Below, piece by piece: positions 17,801-27,442 of a DNA stretch of 64,000 nt. The DNA is from Gemmatimonadota bacterium (lineage in GTDB: Bacteria; Gemmatimonadota; Gemmatimonadetes; Gemmatimonadales; GWC2-71-9). The notes beneath the pieces are model-generated. The model saw nothing but the letters and a program-made list of their open reading frames with translations. It searched no databases and had not been told where the DNA came from. Made by a program: the position numbers and the translations under genes. Each line of letters begins with the position of its first letter. Position 1 is the stretch's first letter. The DNA lies in NCBI GenBank assembly GCA_029262195.1, contig JAJCZX010000027.1, forward strand, positions 192,677 to 256,676. The letters run 5' to 3'.

Positions 17801-19708
17801 ATGATCCCATCAAAGGTCGTCCTGCTCGCTGCATCAGTCACCTATTTAGCCGGTGGAAGCCTTGAGGCTCAAAATCCGCGCTCCGATTCGTCTCCCTTTA
17901 GAGCCCTCGACATGCGGGCCGCCAGTGTTTATCGGACGGCCAGCGGTAGGCCCGGACACGCCTACTGGCAACAGAGAGTCGACTACACGATCGAAGCTCA
18001 GTTGGACCCAACGACGCACCGGATCAACGGAACCGAAGTTGTCCACTACGTTAACAATTCTCCCGATGCTCTCCCTTACCTGTGGATGCACCTCGATCAG
18101 AACATTTGTTCCCCCACAGGGGTCAACGCCAAGTTGGATCAACCGCCCCTCGTTTTCCTGGGCTCGGCGTTCGACTTTTCCTGCCAGGGATTCCCCGGCG
18201 GCGTCACTGTAGAAGCGGTGGAGATGGCCGACAGACCGCTCACCCACAGCGTGTTTGGGGCCACGATGCGTGTAGATCTTCCACAGCCTTTAGCCCCGGG
18301 AGCGGAGATGGAATTCGAAGTGCAATGGCATTTCACAATCCCGACCAACGGTGCAGCGCGCATGGGGCGTGACGGATCACTCTACGAAATCGCCCAATGG
18401 TACCCAAGAATGGCCGTCTACGACGACCTTCGTGGTTGGAATAACGAGCCCTACATCGGTGCGGGAGAATTCTACCTTGAATACGGGAGTTTCGATGTTT
18501 CAATCACAATTCCCTCAGAATTTATTGTCACCGCTACTGGAACGCTACAAAACCCGGGAGACGTCCTAACCGACCGCCAGCGTGAAAGACTTTCCCGCGC
18601 TATTAGGTCCGCAGCACCGATCGAAATCATAGCTCTTGAGGAAGCTGGAGATGTCGACCAGACGCGACCGGTGGGCTCTGGTAACCTGACCTGGCGGTTC
18701 GCGGCCGACAGCGTGAGAGATTTCGCTTTCGCGGCCGGTCCCGATCTTCGCTGGGACGCCGCCTCCTGGGACGGAATTCTGATTCAGACATTCTACCGAC
18801 CTGAAGCCATCCGCTGGGAAGAGGCCATCGACATGTCGATCCAATCGATTCGACATTTTAGCGAAAAATGGTATCGCTACCCCTACCCCCATGCGACAAC
18901 CGTCGAGGGACCCGTGGAGGGAATGGAGTATCCCATGCTCACGTTTGTGCCGGACGCGTCGCGTGAAGATCTGCAATGGGTCCTGTCGCACGAATTCGGG
19001 CACGAGTGGTTTCCAATGATCGTAGGAAGTAACGAGCGGTTTTATCCGTGGATGGACGAAGGATTCAACACATTTATGGATCGCATCGGTGCGGCGGAGT
19101 ACTTCGAAGGCACGGTCTACGGCGATACGATCGAGAACCACGCGTTGAATCTTTACGAGGCAAACGCAATCCCCGGACAGGAGCAACCGCTAATTACACG
19201 CCCGGTCGAGGTTGAAAACCTTTTCTGGACCGCTTACCAGAAGCCCGCGCTCATGTTGCAACTGCTTCGCAACCGGGTGCTCGGACCTGAACGTTTCGAC
19301 GATGCATTCAGAGAGTACATAAAAACCTGGGCATTTAAACACCCGGACCCTGCCGATTTTTTCAGGATAATGCGAGATCGCTCGGGCATGGACCTCGATT
19401 GGTTCTGGAGGGATTGGGTCTACACTACCGCTCGCCTGGACCAGGCGGTGGTGGAGGTCAGCACGCACCCTGACGGCGGGACCCGCATCGTTCTTGAAAA
19501 CAGGGGCGATATGGTCATGCCAGCCGAGTTGAAGGTCACCTTTTCAAACGGCAATATCCAGACGATCCCACTACCCGTTGAAATGTGGAACCAGGGACCG
19601 GTATTCACCTATCATCTGACGTCCCTTCAGGCGGTCCGGTCTGTGGAGCTTGATCCCGACCAGGCACTCCCGGATATCGATCGAACAAACAACAGCAAGG
19701 ACATTTAG
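17801..19708 (+). CDS. M1 family (gluzincin) metallopeptidase, secreted
   Basis: Zinc aminopeptidase-like protein of 635 residues with a Sec signal peptide (cleavage near SLEAQ). The M1 fold is recognised by EGPVEGMEYPMLTF, the counterpart of the exopeptidase GAMEN loop, and by the zinc site SHEFGHEW followed by WMDEGFNTFMD, whose Glu is the third ligand. The catalytic domain occupies roughly residues 330-560; an N-terminal beta domain precedes and a beta-rich C-terminal domain follows. The variant GMEYP loop is common in bacterial M1 relatives, so strict aminopeptidase activity is likely but unproven. I chose ATG 17801 over the in-frame GTG at 17792. A CATAAT at 17750-17755 is a possible -10 element. 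Confidence 0.88.
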   Translation: MIPSKVVLLAASVTYLAGGSLEAQNPRSDSSPFRALDMRAASVYRTASGRPGHAYWQQRVDYTIEAQLDPTTHRINGTEVVHYVNNSPDALPYLWMHLDQNICSPTGVNAKLDQPPLVFLGSAFDFSCQGFPGGVTVEAVEMADRPLTHSVFGATMRVDLPQPLAPGAEMEFEVQWHFTIPTNGAARMGRDGSLYEIAQWYPRMAVYDDLRGWNNEPYIGAGEFYLEYGSFDVSITIPSEFIVTATGTLQNPGDVLTDRQRERLSRAIRSAAPIEIIALEEAGDVDQTRPVGSGNLTWRFAADSVRDFAFAAGPDLRWDAASWDGILIQTFYRPEAIRWEEAIDMSIQSIRHFSEKWYRYPYPHATTVEGPVEGMEYPMLTFVPDASREDLQWVLSHEFGHEWFPMIVGSNERFYPWMDEGFNTFMDRIGAAEYFEGTVYGDTIENHALNLYEANAIPGQEQPLITRPVEVENLFWTAYQKPALMLQLLRNRVLGPERFDDAFREYIKTWAFKHPDPADFFRIMRDRSGMDLDWFWRDWVYTTARLDQAVVEVSTHPDGGTRIVLENRGDMVMPAELKVTFSNGNIQTIPLPVEMWNQGPVFTYHLTSLQAVRSVELDPDQALPDIDRTNNSKDI

Positions 19709-19756
19709 GGAAGAGGCCCGCGAAAGCCTCCTCCCCGGCGCTGCAGCTGGGGTACC

Positions 19757-20926
19757 TTATGGCAGTGCGGTATACGAACTGCCCATGATTAGCTGATTCA
19801 GAGAATCGTGGGGCCCGTCGGCATTGCTGAAGTTCATCGGTAGCGAATTAGTCCGACCGAACGAAGTCGTTCCAGCCTTGAACAGAGCTATATGCAAATG
19901 AGGTGTACCGCCCGTTGCTCCCGAATTACCGCTAAGTCCCACCGTATCGCCCGGAAAAACAGAGTCGCCAACGGCAACCCGTGCCGTGCCTTGCATAAGA
20001 TGCGTGTAACGGACGATGGTGCCGTCCGAGTGGGTCACCCACACGGTATTCTCTTGCCCGGATACGTTGCCAGAGTCAGGGAAGTTGTTCTGTACTGACC
20101 TTACGATGCCCGTTCTCGATGCGGTGATCGCCTCTCCCATGGGCGTATCAAAGTCATAGGCGAACCAGTTGTTATGCCCTCCATTGGGAAAGCAGTTGCC
20201 CTGCCTCACCATAAAGGTCCGACCGACAGTATAGGGGAGAACATATTCCGATAGAGCCGGGTCGCCGAAATCCGTTTTGCATTGGATTTCACCGTTCAGC
20301 GATTTGACGTTAACACTCACCAGCAAGGAGTCGGTGAACTGGCCGTCGGATGCCACAACCTTGATAATTGACGAAGCCGCACCCCTGGGAGGGGTACCGG
20401 TCACAGTGTCCCCACTGGCGGAAGCCCAGAACGGCAACCCGGAGAGAGCGATCGTCGGCGCACCTCCGTCGGCATCAACGGCCGTTGCAACATACGAAAA
20501 CCCTAGCAGTTCTTCAGCGTTGGCCCTCGCCGCTGAAGTGATCAGCGGCGGATAATTGGCAGGCATTCGCACCTCAACTGCCACTTCGAGGGTGTCGGCA
20601 AGTTTCCCGTCAGAAGCGATTACCGTAAAGCTGGTCGACGATTCGCCAATCTGCGGCCTGCCAGAAACAGTGTCGCCGGAAAGGCTCAACCAGGCAGGAA
20701 GGATCGGAATTCTGAGAGTTACAGGATCCTGGTCTGGATCACTGGCCGCCATCACATACACCACCTCAAACAACTCTTCAGCGACCACCGACGCCGCAGA
20801 TGTCACGTTGGGGGGATTGTTGGAGGCGCCATTCGGCGTACCTGGAACTTCGGTTACGTTGGTTTCCCCGCCACACGCCACCACACCAAAGGCACCAACC
20901 ACGCCAAGAATAATTGGTTTCAACAT
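19757..20926 (-). CDS. M23 family metallopeptidase lipoprotein with Ig-like repeats
   Basis: Predicted lipoprotein of 389 residues with lipobox VVAC at residues 15-18. Two cadherin/putative-Ig repeats of about 85 residues follow, each running from PPxVTSAA-type starts through LSGDTVSG or ASGDTVTG to a VxASDGxxxDS end. The C-terminal LytM/M23 zinc domain carries HNNWFAYDFD (first ligands), YTHLMQG and the closing HLHIA. Such enzymes cut peptidoglycan cross-bridges or act as non-catalytic amidase activators; here the ligand set looks complete. It converges on the M1 peptidase gene. The divergence-free upstream region (20927-21054) is AT-richer than its surroundings and likely holds the promoter; GAAAGGA precedes the start. 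Confidence 0.87.
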   Translation of the reverse strand: MLKPIILGVVGAFGVVACGGETNVTEVPGTPNGASNNPPNVTSAASVVAEELFEVVYVMAASDPDQDPVTLRIPILPAWLSLSGDTVSGRPQIGESSTSFTVIASDGKLADTLEVAVEVRMPANYPPLITSAARANAEELLGFSYVATAVDADGGAPTIALSGLPFWASASGDTVTGTPPRGAASSIIKVVASDGQFTDSLLVSVNVKSLNGEIQCKTDFGDPALSEYVLPYTVGRTFMVRQGNCFPNGGHNNWFAYDFDTPMGEAITASRTGIVRSVQNNFPDSGNVSGQENTVWVTHSDGTIVRYTHLMQGTARVAVGDSVFPGDTVGLSGNSGATGGTPHLHIALFKAGTTSFGRTNSLPMNFSNADGPHDSLNQLIMGSSYTALP

Positions 20927-21054
20927 CGCCGCTCTGTCCTTTCAGTGTCTGTCATTACGGACTAATACCATGTTATACATGACAATGTTTCACATGCTAC
21001 ATGCGACGACGGCTCGCTCGATCCAAATACCCGAGACTTATGTTTTTGGTCGAC

Positions 21055-23742
21055 TCACTCCCGGCCCAGAATCTCCGCGATTCCGGCCGTCAACGTCCGC
21101 CGGGCCGGCAGATGAATCGCCCAGAAAGTGGCGAATCCGACCAGCCCGATTCCCAGCACGAACACGCCGGGGTCAAAAGGAGAGGTCTCATAAAGAACGT
21201 CCTGGATCGCCGGCGACAGCGCTGCAGCAGAGAATAGGCCCAACACCATGCCGACGAGAGCCGGGACCGCTGCGACCCCTACAGTATCGAACCAAATCGC
21301 GAGGCGCGGAGCACCGAGGGCAGTTTTGAGAGCCAATTCCCGAGACCTTAGGGCTATTGATCCGGCAACAACACCGTAGACGGAGATCAGAGCAACACAC
21401 ACCGCTATCACTGCGAAGAAGCCCAGCAAATCTGCCAGCAGGCGGGTCGGTCCCTCCTCGCCACGGAGCGCCTGCGTTAAACGCTGCCCGTCAAAGACCG
21501 TAACTTCACGTGAGATCCCTCGCATCCAATCCGTCACCGCAGCAACGGACAAAGGCATCCCGGGATCCTCGCGGATTACCACGGCACCCTCGGTGACGGG
21601 GTATTGGAACAGGGATAAATAGACATCCCCCGAGTGAAGATCAGGCCGGAACCACCTCCCGTTCGAACGAACGGGATCCACCACGCCCACAATGCGCCAA
21701 CTGCGTCCCCCGTTTTGATCAAGATGAATAGACTTCCCCACCGCCTCAACTCCCGGCCACAGTTCCTCCGCAAGACGTGTATCAATAACCGCGACATCAT
21801 CCGCGCCCGTAGTGTCCCCGGATTCTATCAATCGACCTGCTCGTAGTGTTATTCCTACGGCTTCAACCGCGCCGGGAGAAACCACTTTTTTTGCGGCTGT
21901 GCAGCATCTCTCCGAAGCTCCCCGCTCCGCCCATCCTACGACCACGTGCCAGGCCGAGTTCCCGGGAGTGTTGGGAGCCCAGACACCGGCGCCGACGACT
22001 CCAGATATCCCGGCGTTCACGAAAGCCTGAAGTTCTGCGGAAAACCGGTGCACGGCCCGCCCCGCCGGTTGCTCGTTGGAACGATCTTCAGAGTCGTCAA
22101 AATCGAGCCGCATCGTCACGAGGTGATCAGTCTCAAAGCCCAGATCAGCCTCCGACAATCTATCGAGGCTCCTCACGACCAATCCTGCCAGCAGGATCAA
22201 CATCGTGGCAAAAACGGCATGCAATCCTACTAGCAATTTTTTCCATGCGCCGGGCGACCGAGCCGTCGCCGTCCTCTCCCCTCCACAAACGACATCCACC
22301 CTGCACCGCAAACCAGAGATGACGGCAAACGCTCCAATCAGTGACAGGTTTATCACGAAAACACCCGCTACTGCCCAGAGGGGAGGTACCGCGTCTGCCA
22401 GGATCATGAAACTGGGTACCGGGAGCGAGTAATGTGTACTAACCGCCGCGAGCACAGCCCCAACTCCCAGATAGGCAACAACCGTGGATGCGGTAGTCAG
22501 AGCCATTGCCTCAAAAAAGGCCTGTCTGGCCAGGGAGCCCCGAGATGCGCCAAGGGCCAATCTTACTGCCAGCGTCGAACGGTTTCTGAACGAGTTGAAC
22601 TCGGTCAAAGACGCAACGTTAAAACCGCACAACAGAAGGAGTGTGAAGGCTCCGATTGAAAGCACGCGAGCAGGTTGCCACAATGGTGCCAGAATCGTTT
22701 CGCCTGCGGAAAGCAGCTGGTAGCCACGTTCGCCCAGGGCTCCTGTCAACTCTCCAGCCAGTCCAGCCGCAACGCGATCGGCTTCCCTGCGGGCTGTTTC
22801 AAGGGTCACTCCCTCATTCAATACAGCCAGACCTATGTACTGCCTGATAGTTCTTGCCGAATAGAGCTCGCCGTCAAGCAAAGACGAAGCGAGTCCCACC
22901 GGCATCCAAAGCCTATGCGGGACCCCAACGCTGGCGATGTCATCAAATCCTTTGGGTAGTACGGCAGCCACCTCCAACACGAGCCCACCAATATTGACGT
23001 CATCTCCGACGACCGAGCTGTCTCCACCCATTTCACGGTTCCAGTAAGCGTAGCTCAGTGCAACAACGTTTTGTGACTCCGCCGCTTCGAAGGACTCCAG
23101 GCTGCCGAGGAACGGTCGCGCGGAGTGAATTTCAAAGTATTCTGGAGTTACGAAGGCAGCTCTTTGCCTGGTAGGCAGTCCCTGAAAAACGGTCACGCTC
23201 CTGGACCAGGTGAAGCCCGCCACCCGTTCGAACGAACTCGACGCGCGGGACAACTCGTCCAATTCAGACAGTGATAGCGCCTGGTTGAGCCAGTTTCGTT
23301 CCGGAACTGTACCCCGTACCAAAACCAGGCGTTCGGCATCTTCGAAGGGAAGCCCGTTGTGGATAGTCGAAACGATCGCAGCAACGGTAAGTGCCGATAT
23401 CGCACCGACTGTGAGAATGACGGTCGCGAATAGACGAGGCAACGGTGCCCGAAGCAATGATACGAAGAAACCCCTGAACTCCGCGCGAATCTGATGCCAT
23501 GCGCTGAACGAACGGATCCGACCAGCTAAGCCAGAAACGAGCACATCCAGAATTGAACGCCACAGAAGTAAGCCCAGGGCGCCCGCACCGTCCGCTTCCA
23601 TGGTCGCATGCGCGATTCGAGAAAACGCTGCGCGCATTTCCGGACCATAGTCGTCCCTCACATCCGGGGAAAATGCTCGGGTACTTAGTTGAAACAACCG
23701 TCCGGCAAGGACAACCAGCACAGACTTGCGACGGATTCGCAC
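21055..23742 (-). CDS. ADOP-type FtsX/MacB-like permease
   Basis: Large permease of 895 residues of the 'acidobacterial duplicated orphan permease' class: an N-terminal prefix domain (about 1-80, with a helix), then two repeats of MacB-like periplasmic core plus FtsX permease domain (roughly 90-480 and 500-890). Typical segments include the NVASLTEFNSFRNR and SRELALKTALGAP motifs after membrane helices. No ABC ATPase is adjacent, as usual for this class. It begins one base after the stop of a PadR regulator and is surely controlled by it. The transported substrate is unknown; drug or peptide efflux is only an analogy with MacB. Confidence 0.88.
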   Translation of the reverse strand: MRIRRKSVLVVLAGRLFQLSTRAFSPDVRDDYGPEMRAAFSRIAHATMEADGAGALGLLLWRSILDVLVSGLAGRIRSFSAWHQIRAEFRGFFVSLLRAPLPRLFATVILTVGAISALTVAAIVSTIHNGLPFEDAERLVLVRGTVPERNWLNQALSLSELDELSRASSSFERVAGFTWSRSVTVFQGLPTRQRAAFVTPEYFEIHSARPFLGSLESFEAAESQNVVALSYAYWNREMGGDSSVVGDDVNIGGLVLEVAAVLPKGFDDIASVGVPHRLWMPVGLASSLLDGELYSARTIRQYIGLAVLNEGVTLETARREADRVAAGLAGELTGALGERGYQLLSAGETILAPLWQPARVLSIGAFTLLLLCGFNVASLTEFNSFRNRSTLAVRLALGASRGSLARQAFFEAMALTTASTVVAYLGVGAVLAAVSTHYSLPVPSFMILADAVPPLWAVAGVFVINLSLIGAFAVISGLRCRVDVVCGGERTATARSPGAWKKLLVGLHAVFATMLILLAGLVVRSLDRLSEADLGFETDHLVTMRLDFDDSEDRSNEQPAGRAVHRFSAELQAFVNAGISGVVGAGVWAPNTPGNSAWHVVVGWAERGASERCCTAAKKVVSPGAVEAVGITLRAGRLIESGDTTGADDVAVIDTRLAEELWPGVEAVGKSIHLDQNGGRSWRIVGVVDPVRSNGRWFRPDLHSGDVYLSLFQYPVTEGAVVIREDPGMPLSVAAVTDWMRGISREVTVFDGQRLTQALRGEEGPTRLLADLLGFFAVIAVCVALISVYGVVAGSIALRSRELALKTALGAPRLAIWFDTVGVAAVPALVGMVLGLFSAAALSPAIQDVLYETSPFDPGVFVLGIGLVGFATFWAIHLPARRTLTAGIAEILGRE

Positions 23743-23743
23743 G

Positions 23744-24109
23744 TCAGGCTTCGCCTTTAACCTGTTTGGGGAGTACGAGCGCTTTCTCCTTTGCCAACTC
23801 CACCACCGTCATCATCCGGTCAACCTCGGCCCTGGCGATCTTGCGTCCCTTCTGTGTAATACTGTAGTATCGACGCCGCGATTGGACCTTCGCCTTACCA
23901 GGGGATTCCTCAATCAACCCGGCGACCACCATCCTTTGGATCGTACTGTATAGCGAACCCGGCAGCAGTGAAATCGTACCATTGGTCCTCTCTGCGACAT
24001 CTTTCATTATGTCATATCCGTGGCGCTTCTTGTCGCCCAGCGCAAGGAGGATGTAAAGCACGGGCGGGCTCAGGGGAAGTTCGTCGTCTGTTCGCTTGAT
24101 TTTGGCCAT
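23744..24109 (-). CDS. PadR family transcriptional regulator
   Basis: Winged-helix regulator of 121 residues. The DNA-binding domain spans about residues 10-95 with the family pattern YILLALGDKKRHGYDI, then GSLYSTIQRMVVAGLIEE for recognition helix and wing, and RRYYSITQKGRKIA. A short C-terminal helix follows, as in the small PadR-s2 class. It is immediately upstream of the orphan permease gene and would repress or gate it in response to an unknown ligand. A direct TTATC-AT-TTATC repeat (24144-24156 on the complement) and an AATATA patch lie in the 155-base gap to the divergent radical SAM gene and may be its operator. Confidence 0.92.
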   Translation of the reverse strand: MAKIKRTDDELPLSPPVLYILLALGDKKRHGYDIMKDVAERTNGTISLLPGSLYSTIQRMVVAGLIEESPGKAKVQSRRRYYSITQKGRKIARAEVDRMMTVVELAKEKALVLPKQVKGEA

Positions 24110-24133
24110 ATGGGACTCACGGGAAGTTTACGA

Positions 24134-24156
24134 AATATACTTCGATAAATGATAAA
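24134..24156. promoter_or_regulatory. AT-rich promoter/operator candidate between padR and the radical SAM gene
   Basis: In the 155-base divergent gap, AATATAC (24134-24140) and GATAAATGATAAA (24144-24156) form the only AT-rich patch in a GC-rich context. Read on the minus strand it gives TTATC repeated 7 bases apart, followed by TATATT, a fair -10 for padR. A PadR operator here could control both directions. Assigned by composition and position only. Confidence 0.35.
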
Positions 24157-24264
24157 CGTTCCGTATAAGTGCTCCAACCGGATCACACCTGGTTTGACCG
24201 CCGCAAAGGAACTCTCGGAAGACGCTCCCTGTTGGGAAGTTAGGATTCCTCTATCTTCCAGACC

Positions 24265-25731
24265 ATGCCAAAAACCAGACCCTACAAATTTTATGACACC
24301 GCCGTCTCCATCTGCTCAAAATGTTACCGCAGAGCCGACGCCAAAATCGTTTTCGAAGACGGCGGAGTGTGGATGTTGAAGAGGTGTTCCGAACACGGGC
24401 GCGAAAGGGTCCTGCTTGCTGACGACATCCAATATTACAAACGGGCACGCGAGGTTTTTGTAAAAACTCCTGAGCAGGTGCAGAAGTACAACACACCAAC
24501 CCGTTACGGATGTCCTTATGACTGCGGGATATGCCCCGACCACGAACAGCACGGCTGCAACCTGATCGTTGAAATAACTGACAACTGCAACCTTAGATGC
24601 CCCACCTGTTATGCAGCCAGCGGACCCGAGAGGACCAACCACCGCCCACTCGAACAAATCGAGCGAATGTTGGACCTTGCCGTCCAGAACGAAGGTGAAC
24701 CCAGCGTGGTTCAACTTTCGGGAGGCGAACCAACCTTACATCCGCAGTTCTTCGAGATCGTGGATGCGGCCCGAGCCCGACCTATCAAACATCTAATGGT
24801 CAACACAAACGGAATTCGGATTGCCAACGAGCCGGATTTCGCAGCCCGTCTGGGCGACCTTGGCGAAGATTTCGAAGTGTACCTTCAGTTTGATTCTTTC
24901 AAACGCGAGGCTTCCCTGAACCTCCGCGGAGCCGACCTGGTGGAGACCAAGAAAAAAGCCCTCGAGCATTTGAACGAAAACAATGTCTCAACGACGCTGG
25001 TTTGCGTTGTGCGCCGCGACCTCAACGACGACGAATTAGGCGATATCATCGAATTCGCGAGGAAACAACCCTGCGTACGCGGAGTTACCTTCCAACCGAT
25101 TCAGGCGGCCGGCAGGCTCGACAATTTCGAAGACGGATACAACCTCAAACGTGACCGCCTTACACTCACCGAGGTGCGCAGGAAGATCCTTGAGCAACAC
25201 GATGCCTTTGCTCCAGAGGACATCATTCCGGTCCCCTGTCATGCCGACAGCGTCTCCATGGCATACGCACTCAAAATCGATAACGATCTGGTTCCGCTTA
25301 CCGGATTAATAGACCCTCAACTCCTAATCGAGGGCGGCCGCAACACAATTGGCTACGAATATGAAGACAATATCCAGGGCAAAATATTCGATCTTTTTTC
25401 GACCGCTCATTCACCAGTATCCCAATTCGGAGCTGTGGGCGGATTGCTCGGGGCAGCGCGGGCGACCCGTTCACTTTCAAAACTCACCTATAAGGACGTG
25501 TTCCGAGTTTTGATCGTGCAGTTCATCGATGCGCACTCCTTTGACCTCAGATCGATTAAAAAAACCTGTGTTCACATCGTGCATCCCGACGGCAAGCGAG
25601 CCATCCCGTTCGACACCTACAACATGCTGTATCGAGACGACCTCGAGACCGAGTTGCTGGGCGAAATACGACTGGAACGCGAATCAGGGCTGTACGCACC
25701 TGCTCCACCAGACGCTTCAACAGTATTGTGA
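24265..25731 (+). CDS. Tes-like radical SAM protein with auxiliary Fe-S and rubredoxin-like sites
   Basis: Radical SAM enzyme of 488 residues. Cysteines fall in three groups. A rubredoxin-like CSKC (17, 20) with CSEH (41, 44) opens the protein. CPYDCGIC and a further Cys (83, 87, 90, 98) suggest an auxiliary cluster. The SAM-cluster motif CNLRCPTC (108, 112, 115) is followed by SGGEPTLHP. A late PCHADS motif (about 328) also matches. This arrangement is what I know of the archaeal tetraether synthase Tes family, which couples lipid tails through sp3 carbons; homologues have been noted in bacteria. It overlaps the DUF547 gene by 4 bases (GTGA), which in turn overlaps a methyltransferase. Lipid coupling is an inference from family; the substrate is not shown. 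Confidence 0.85.
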   Translation: MPKTRPYKFYDTAVSICSKCYRRADAKIVFEDGGVWMLKRCSEHGRERVLLADDIQYYKRAREVFVKTPEQVQKYNTPTRYGCPYDCGICPDHEQHGCNLIVEITDNCNLRCPTCYAASGPERTNHRPLEQIERMLDLAVQNEGEPSVVQLSGGEPTLHPQFFEIVDAARARPIKHLMVNTNGIRIANEPDFAARLGDLGEDFEVYLQFDSFKREASLNLRGADLVETKKKALEHLNENNVSTTLVCVVRRDLNDDELGDIIEFARKQPCVRGVTFQPIQAAGRLDNFEDGYNLKRDRLTLTEVRRKILEQHDAFAPEDIIPVPCHADSVSMAYALKIDNDLVPLTGLIDPQLLIEGGRNTIGYEYEDNIQGKIFDLFSTAHSPVSQFGAVGGLLGAARATRSLSKLTYKDVFRVLIVQFIDAHSFDLRSIKKTCVHIVHPDGKRAIPFDTYNMLYRDDLETELLGEIRLERESGLYAPAPPDASTVL

Positions 25732-26612
25732 ACATCGTAGCTCCAGTAGCGATCGGTTTCCTGGCCTTTCTAATCGCAGCATGGGTCGTCTGGAAGTGGA
25801 ATACTAGAAAAACGCAGGTCAGGATCGACGCGCCGATCCCAGACGACTTCCCAAGCGAGGGGTTTTCTCACGAGGCCTTTGAACGACTCCTCTCCCGTTT
25901 TACCAGTAACGGTCGAATTGACTATGAGCGCTGGCACCGCGAAATCGACGCGCGACGGGAGTTGGATTCCTACCTCGCCGCCGTGGCCAGGTTCGGTCCC
26001 GACACAACTCCCGAGCGCTTCGACCGAGACCAGGATGCCCTCGCCTACTGGATGTACGCGTATAACGCACTCGTGATACGAACGATCCTACAACGCTGGC
26101 CTCTGAAAAGCGTTACCGATCTCAAAGCGCCAATCGAAATTATCAAAGGACTCGGTTTTTTTTACAACCTGGAATTCGCCGTGGACGGCCACTGGTACAC
26201 TCTGTACGCAATTGAACACGAACGCGTCACAGGCCTTGGGCGGGATCCGCGAGTGCATTTCGTTCTCAACTGTGGAAGCGAAGCCTGCCCTGCCGTCCGC
26301 CCCGAGTTACCAACGGGCGATGCCCTTGAGCCGTTTCTGGAGCAGGCAGCCAGAGACTTTATTGCCAACCCGAAGAATGTCAGCGTTGATCGCGACACGA
26401 AGACCATTCGTCTGTCGGCAATATTCAAATGGTATAAAAAAGATTTCGTTGGCGACCTGCAACGACGCGGGCTTCCCTCAGGTCGCGGAGTAATCGCCTA
26501 CGTAGAGTCGATGGTGAGCCCCGAACTTGCCGCCCAACTGGCGGACTCTCGAGACTTCAAAATCGCCTTCGTTGACTACGATTGGCGGGTGAACGTTGCC
26601 GAAACAGAGTGA
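25728..26612 (+). CDS. DUF547 domain protein with N-terminal membrane anchor
   Basis: Protein of 294 residues beginning with a single hydrophobic helix (IVAPVAIGFLAFLIAAWVVW) and then the DUF547 domain (about 45-285). DUF547 is a thiol-peptidase-like fold of unknown activity. The family core is visible: AYWMYAYNALVIRTILQ, the NLEFAVDGHWYTLYAIEHE strand pair, and FVLNCGSEACP with conserved Cys. It starts by GTG within the radical SAM stop (GTGA) and ends in a GTGA overlap with the methyltransferase, so the three are strictly coupled. The anchor suggests work at the cytoplasmic membrane, matching a lipid-directed radical SAM neighbour. No function is claimed. Confidence 0.82.
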   Translation: MNIVAPVAIGFLAFLIAAWVVWKWNTRKTQVRIDAPIPDDFPSEGFSHEAFERLLSRFTSNGRIDYERWHREIDARRELDSYLAAVARFGPDTTPERFDRDQDALAYWMYAYNALVIRTILQRWPLKSVTDLKAPIEIIKGLGFFYNLEFAVDGHWYTLYAIEHERVTGLGRDPRVHFVLNCGSEACPAVRPELPTGDALEPFLEQAARDFIANPKNVSVDRDTKTIRLSAIFKWYKKDFVGDLQRRGLPSGRGVIAYVESMVSPELAAQLADSRDFKIAFVDYDWRVNVAETE

Positions 26613-27421
26613 CGACTCAACCGATCCGACACAGCAACAATTTGTCAAATGTTAACCCGACGGTTGCATGCTGCGCCGAGTTTTATGCGCTGCCAATAGT
26701 TTCGCTGCTACTGGGAGAGTCTTTTCATCCCGGAGGAATCGGTCTCACACGTAAAATGGCAGAGGCGGCGTTCATTGGGAGGAACACCAGGGTACTGGAC
26801 GTCGCCTGCGGCCGCGGAACCTCGGCCCGAGTTGTAACGGCGGACTTCGGCGCTACAGTAACGGGAATCGACTATGCTGTGTCGAACCTCAAACACGCAC
26901 AATCTGCTTCAAGCGCAGCCGGAGACCCGCGATTCGTTGCCGGTCTGTCCCTCGCCCTTCCTCTGACGAAGGATTCCTTCGATGTCGTGACATGTGAATG
27001 CGCATTGTGCACGTTCGACAACAAAACAGCGGCTCTTGAAGAGATACACAGAGTCCTGAAACCCGGCGGGCGGCTGGCACTGTCTGACCTGGTAGTAAAC
27101 AAACCGATTCCGGAGTCCCTTGTCGGCGTGTTTGCGCGGGCCATTTGCGTGGCGGGGGCTTTACCCCAAGCAGAATACGAAGTGCTGCTGGCAGAAAACG
27201 GATTCATCAATACCAGAACCACGGATCAATCATCGGCGTTGATTCAAATGATAAACACGATAGAAAAAAGATTGGCCGTAATCCAGAGGGTCGGCGGCAC
27301 AACGAATGCGGAGTTGGGGAAGGGATTCGAAAACTCTACTCAAACTTTGGTGGCCGCGCGTGAATTCGTGCGGACCGGCGGGCTCGGCTACCGGGTATTT
27401 GTGTCTCGGAAAACCCGATGA
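26609..27421 (+). CDS. Class I SAM-dependent methyltransferase
   Basis: Methyltransferase of 270 residues; I chose GTG 26609 because it gives a 4-base GTGA overlap with the DUF547 stop, the same junction type as upstream. The Rossmann motif I is LDVACGRGTSA, followed by GIDYAVSNLKHA (acidic residue binding the SAM ribose) and a typical LKPGGRLALSDL. A Cys-Cys pair near residue 19 precedes FYALPIVSLLLGESFHPGG. Cysteine pairs of this kind occur in arsenite-methyltransferase-like proteins, but also in uncharacterised relatives, so an arsenic link is only a possibility. The radical SAM and DUF547 neighbours make methylation of a lipid or of the radical SAM product equally plausible. Confidence 0.82.
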   Translation: MTTQPIRHSNNLSNVNPTVACCAEFYALPIVSLLLGESFHPGGIGLTRKMAEAAFIGRNTRVLDVACGRGTSARVVTADFGATVTGIDYAVSNLKHAQSASSAAGDPRFVAGLSLALPLTKDSFDVVTCECALCTFDNKTAALEEIHRVLKPGGRLALSDLVVNKPIPESLVGVFARAICVAGALPQAEYEVLLAENGFINTRTTDQSSALIQMINTIEKRLAVIQRVGGTTNAELGKGFENSTQTLVAAREFVRTGGLGYRVFVSRKTR

Positions 27422-27442
27422 AATTGCCCTAAGCTCTGCCGA

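Noticed and set aside
19709-19756. GAGGC/GCCTC hairpin between the convergent M1 and M23 genes as a terminator
   Set aside because: Only five base pairs and no T run on either strand.
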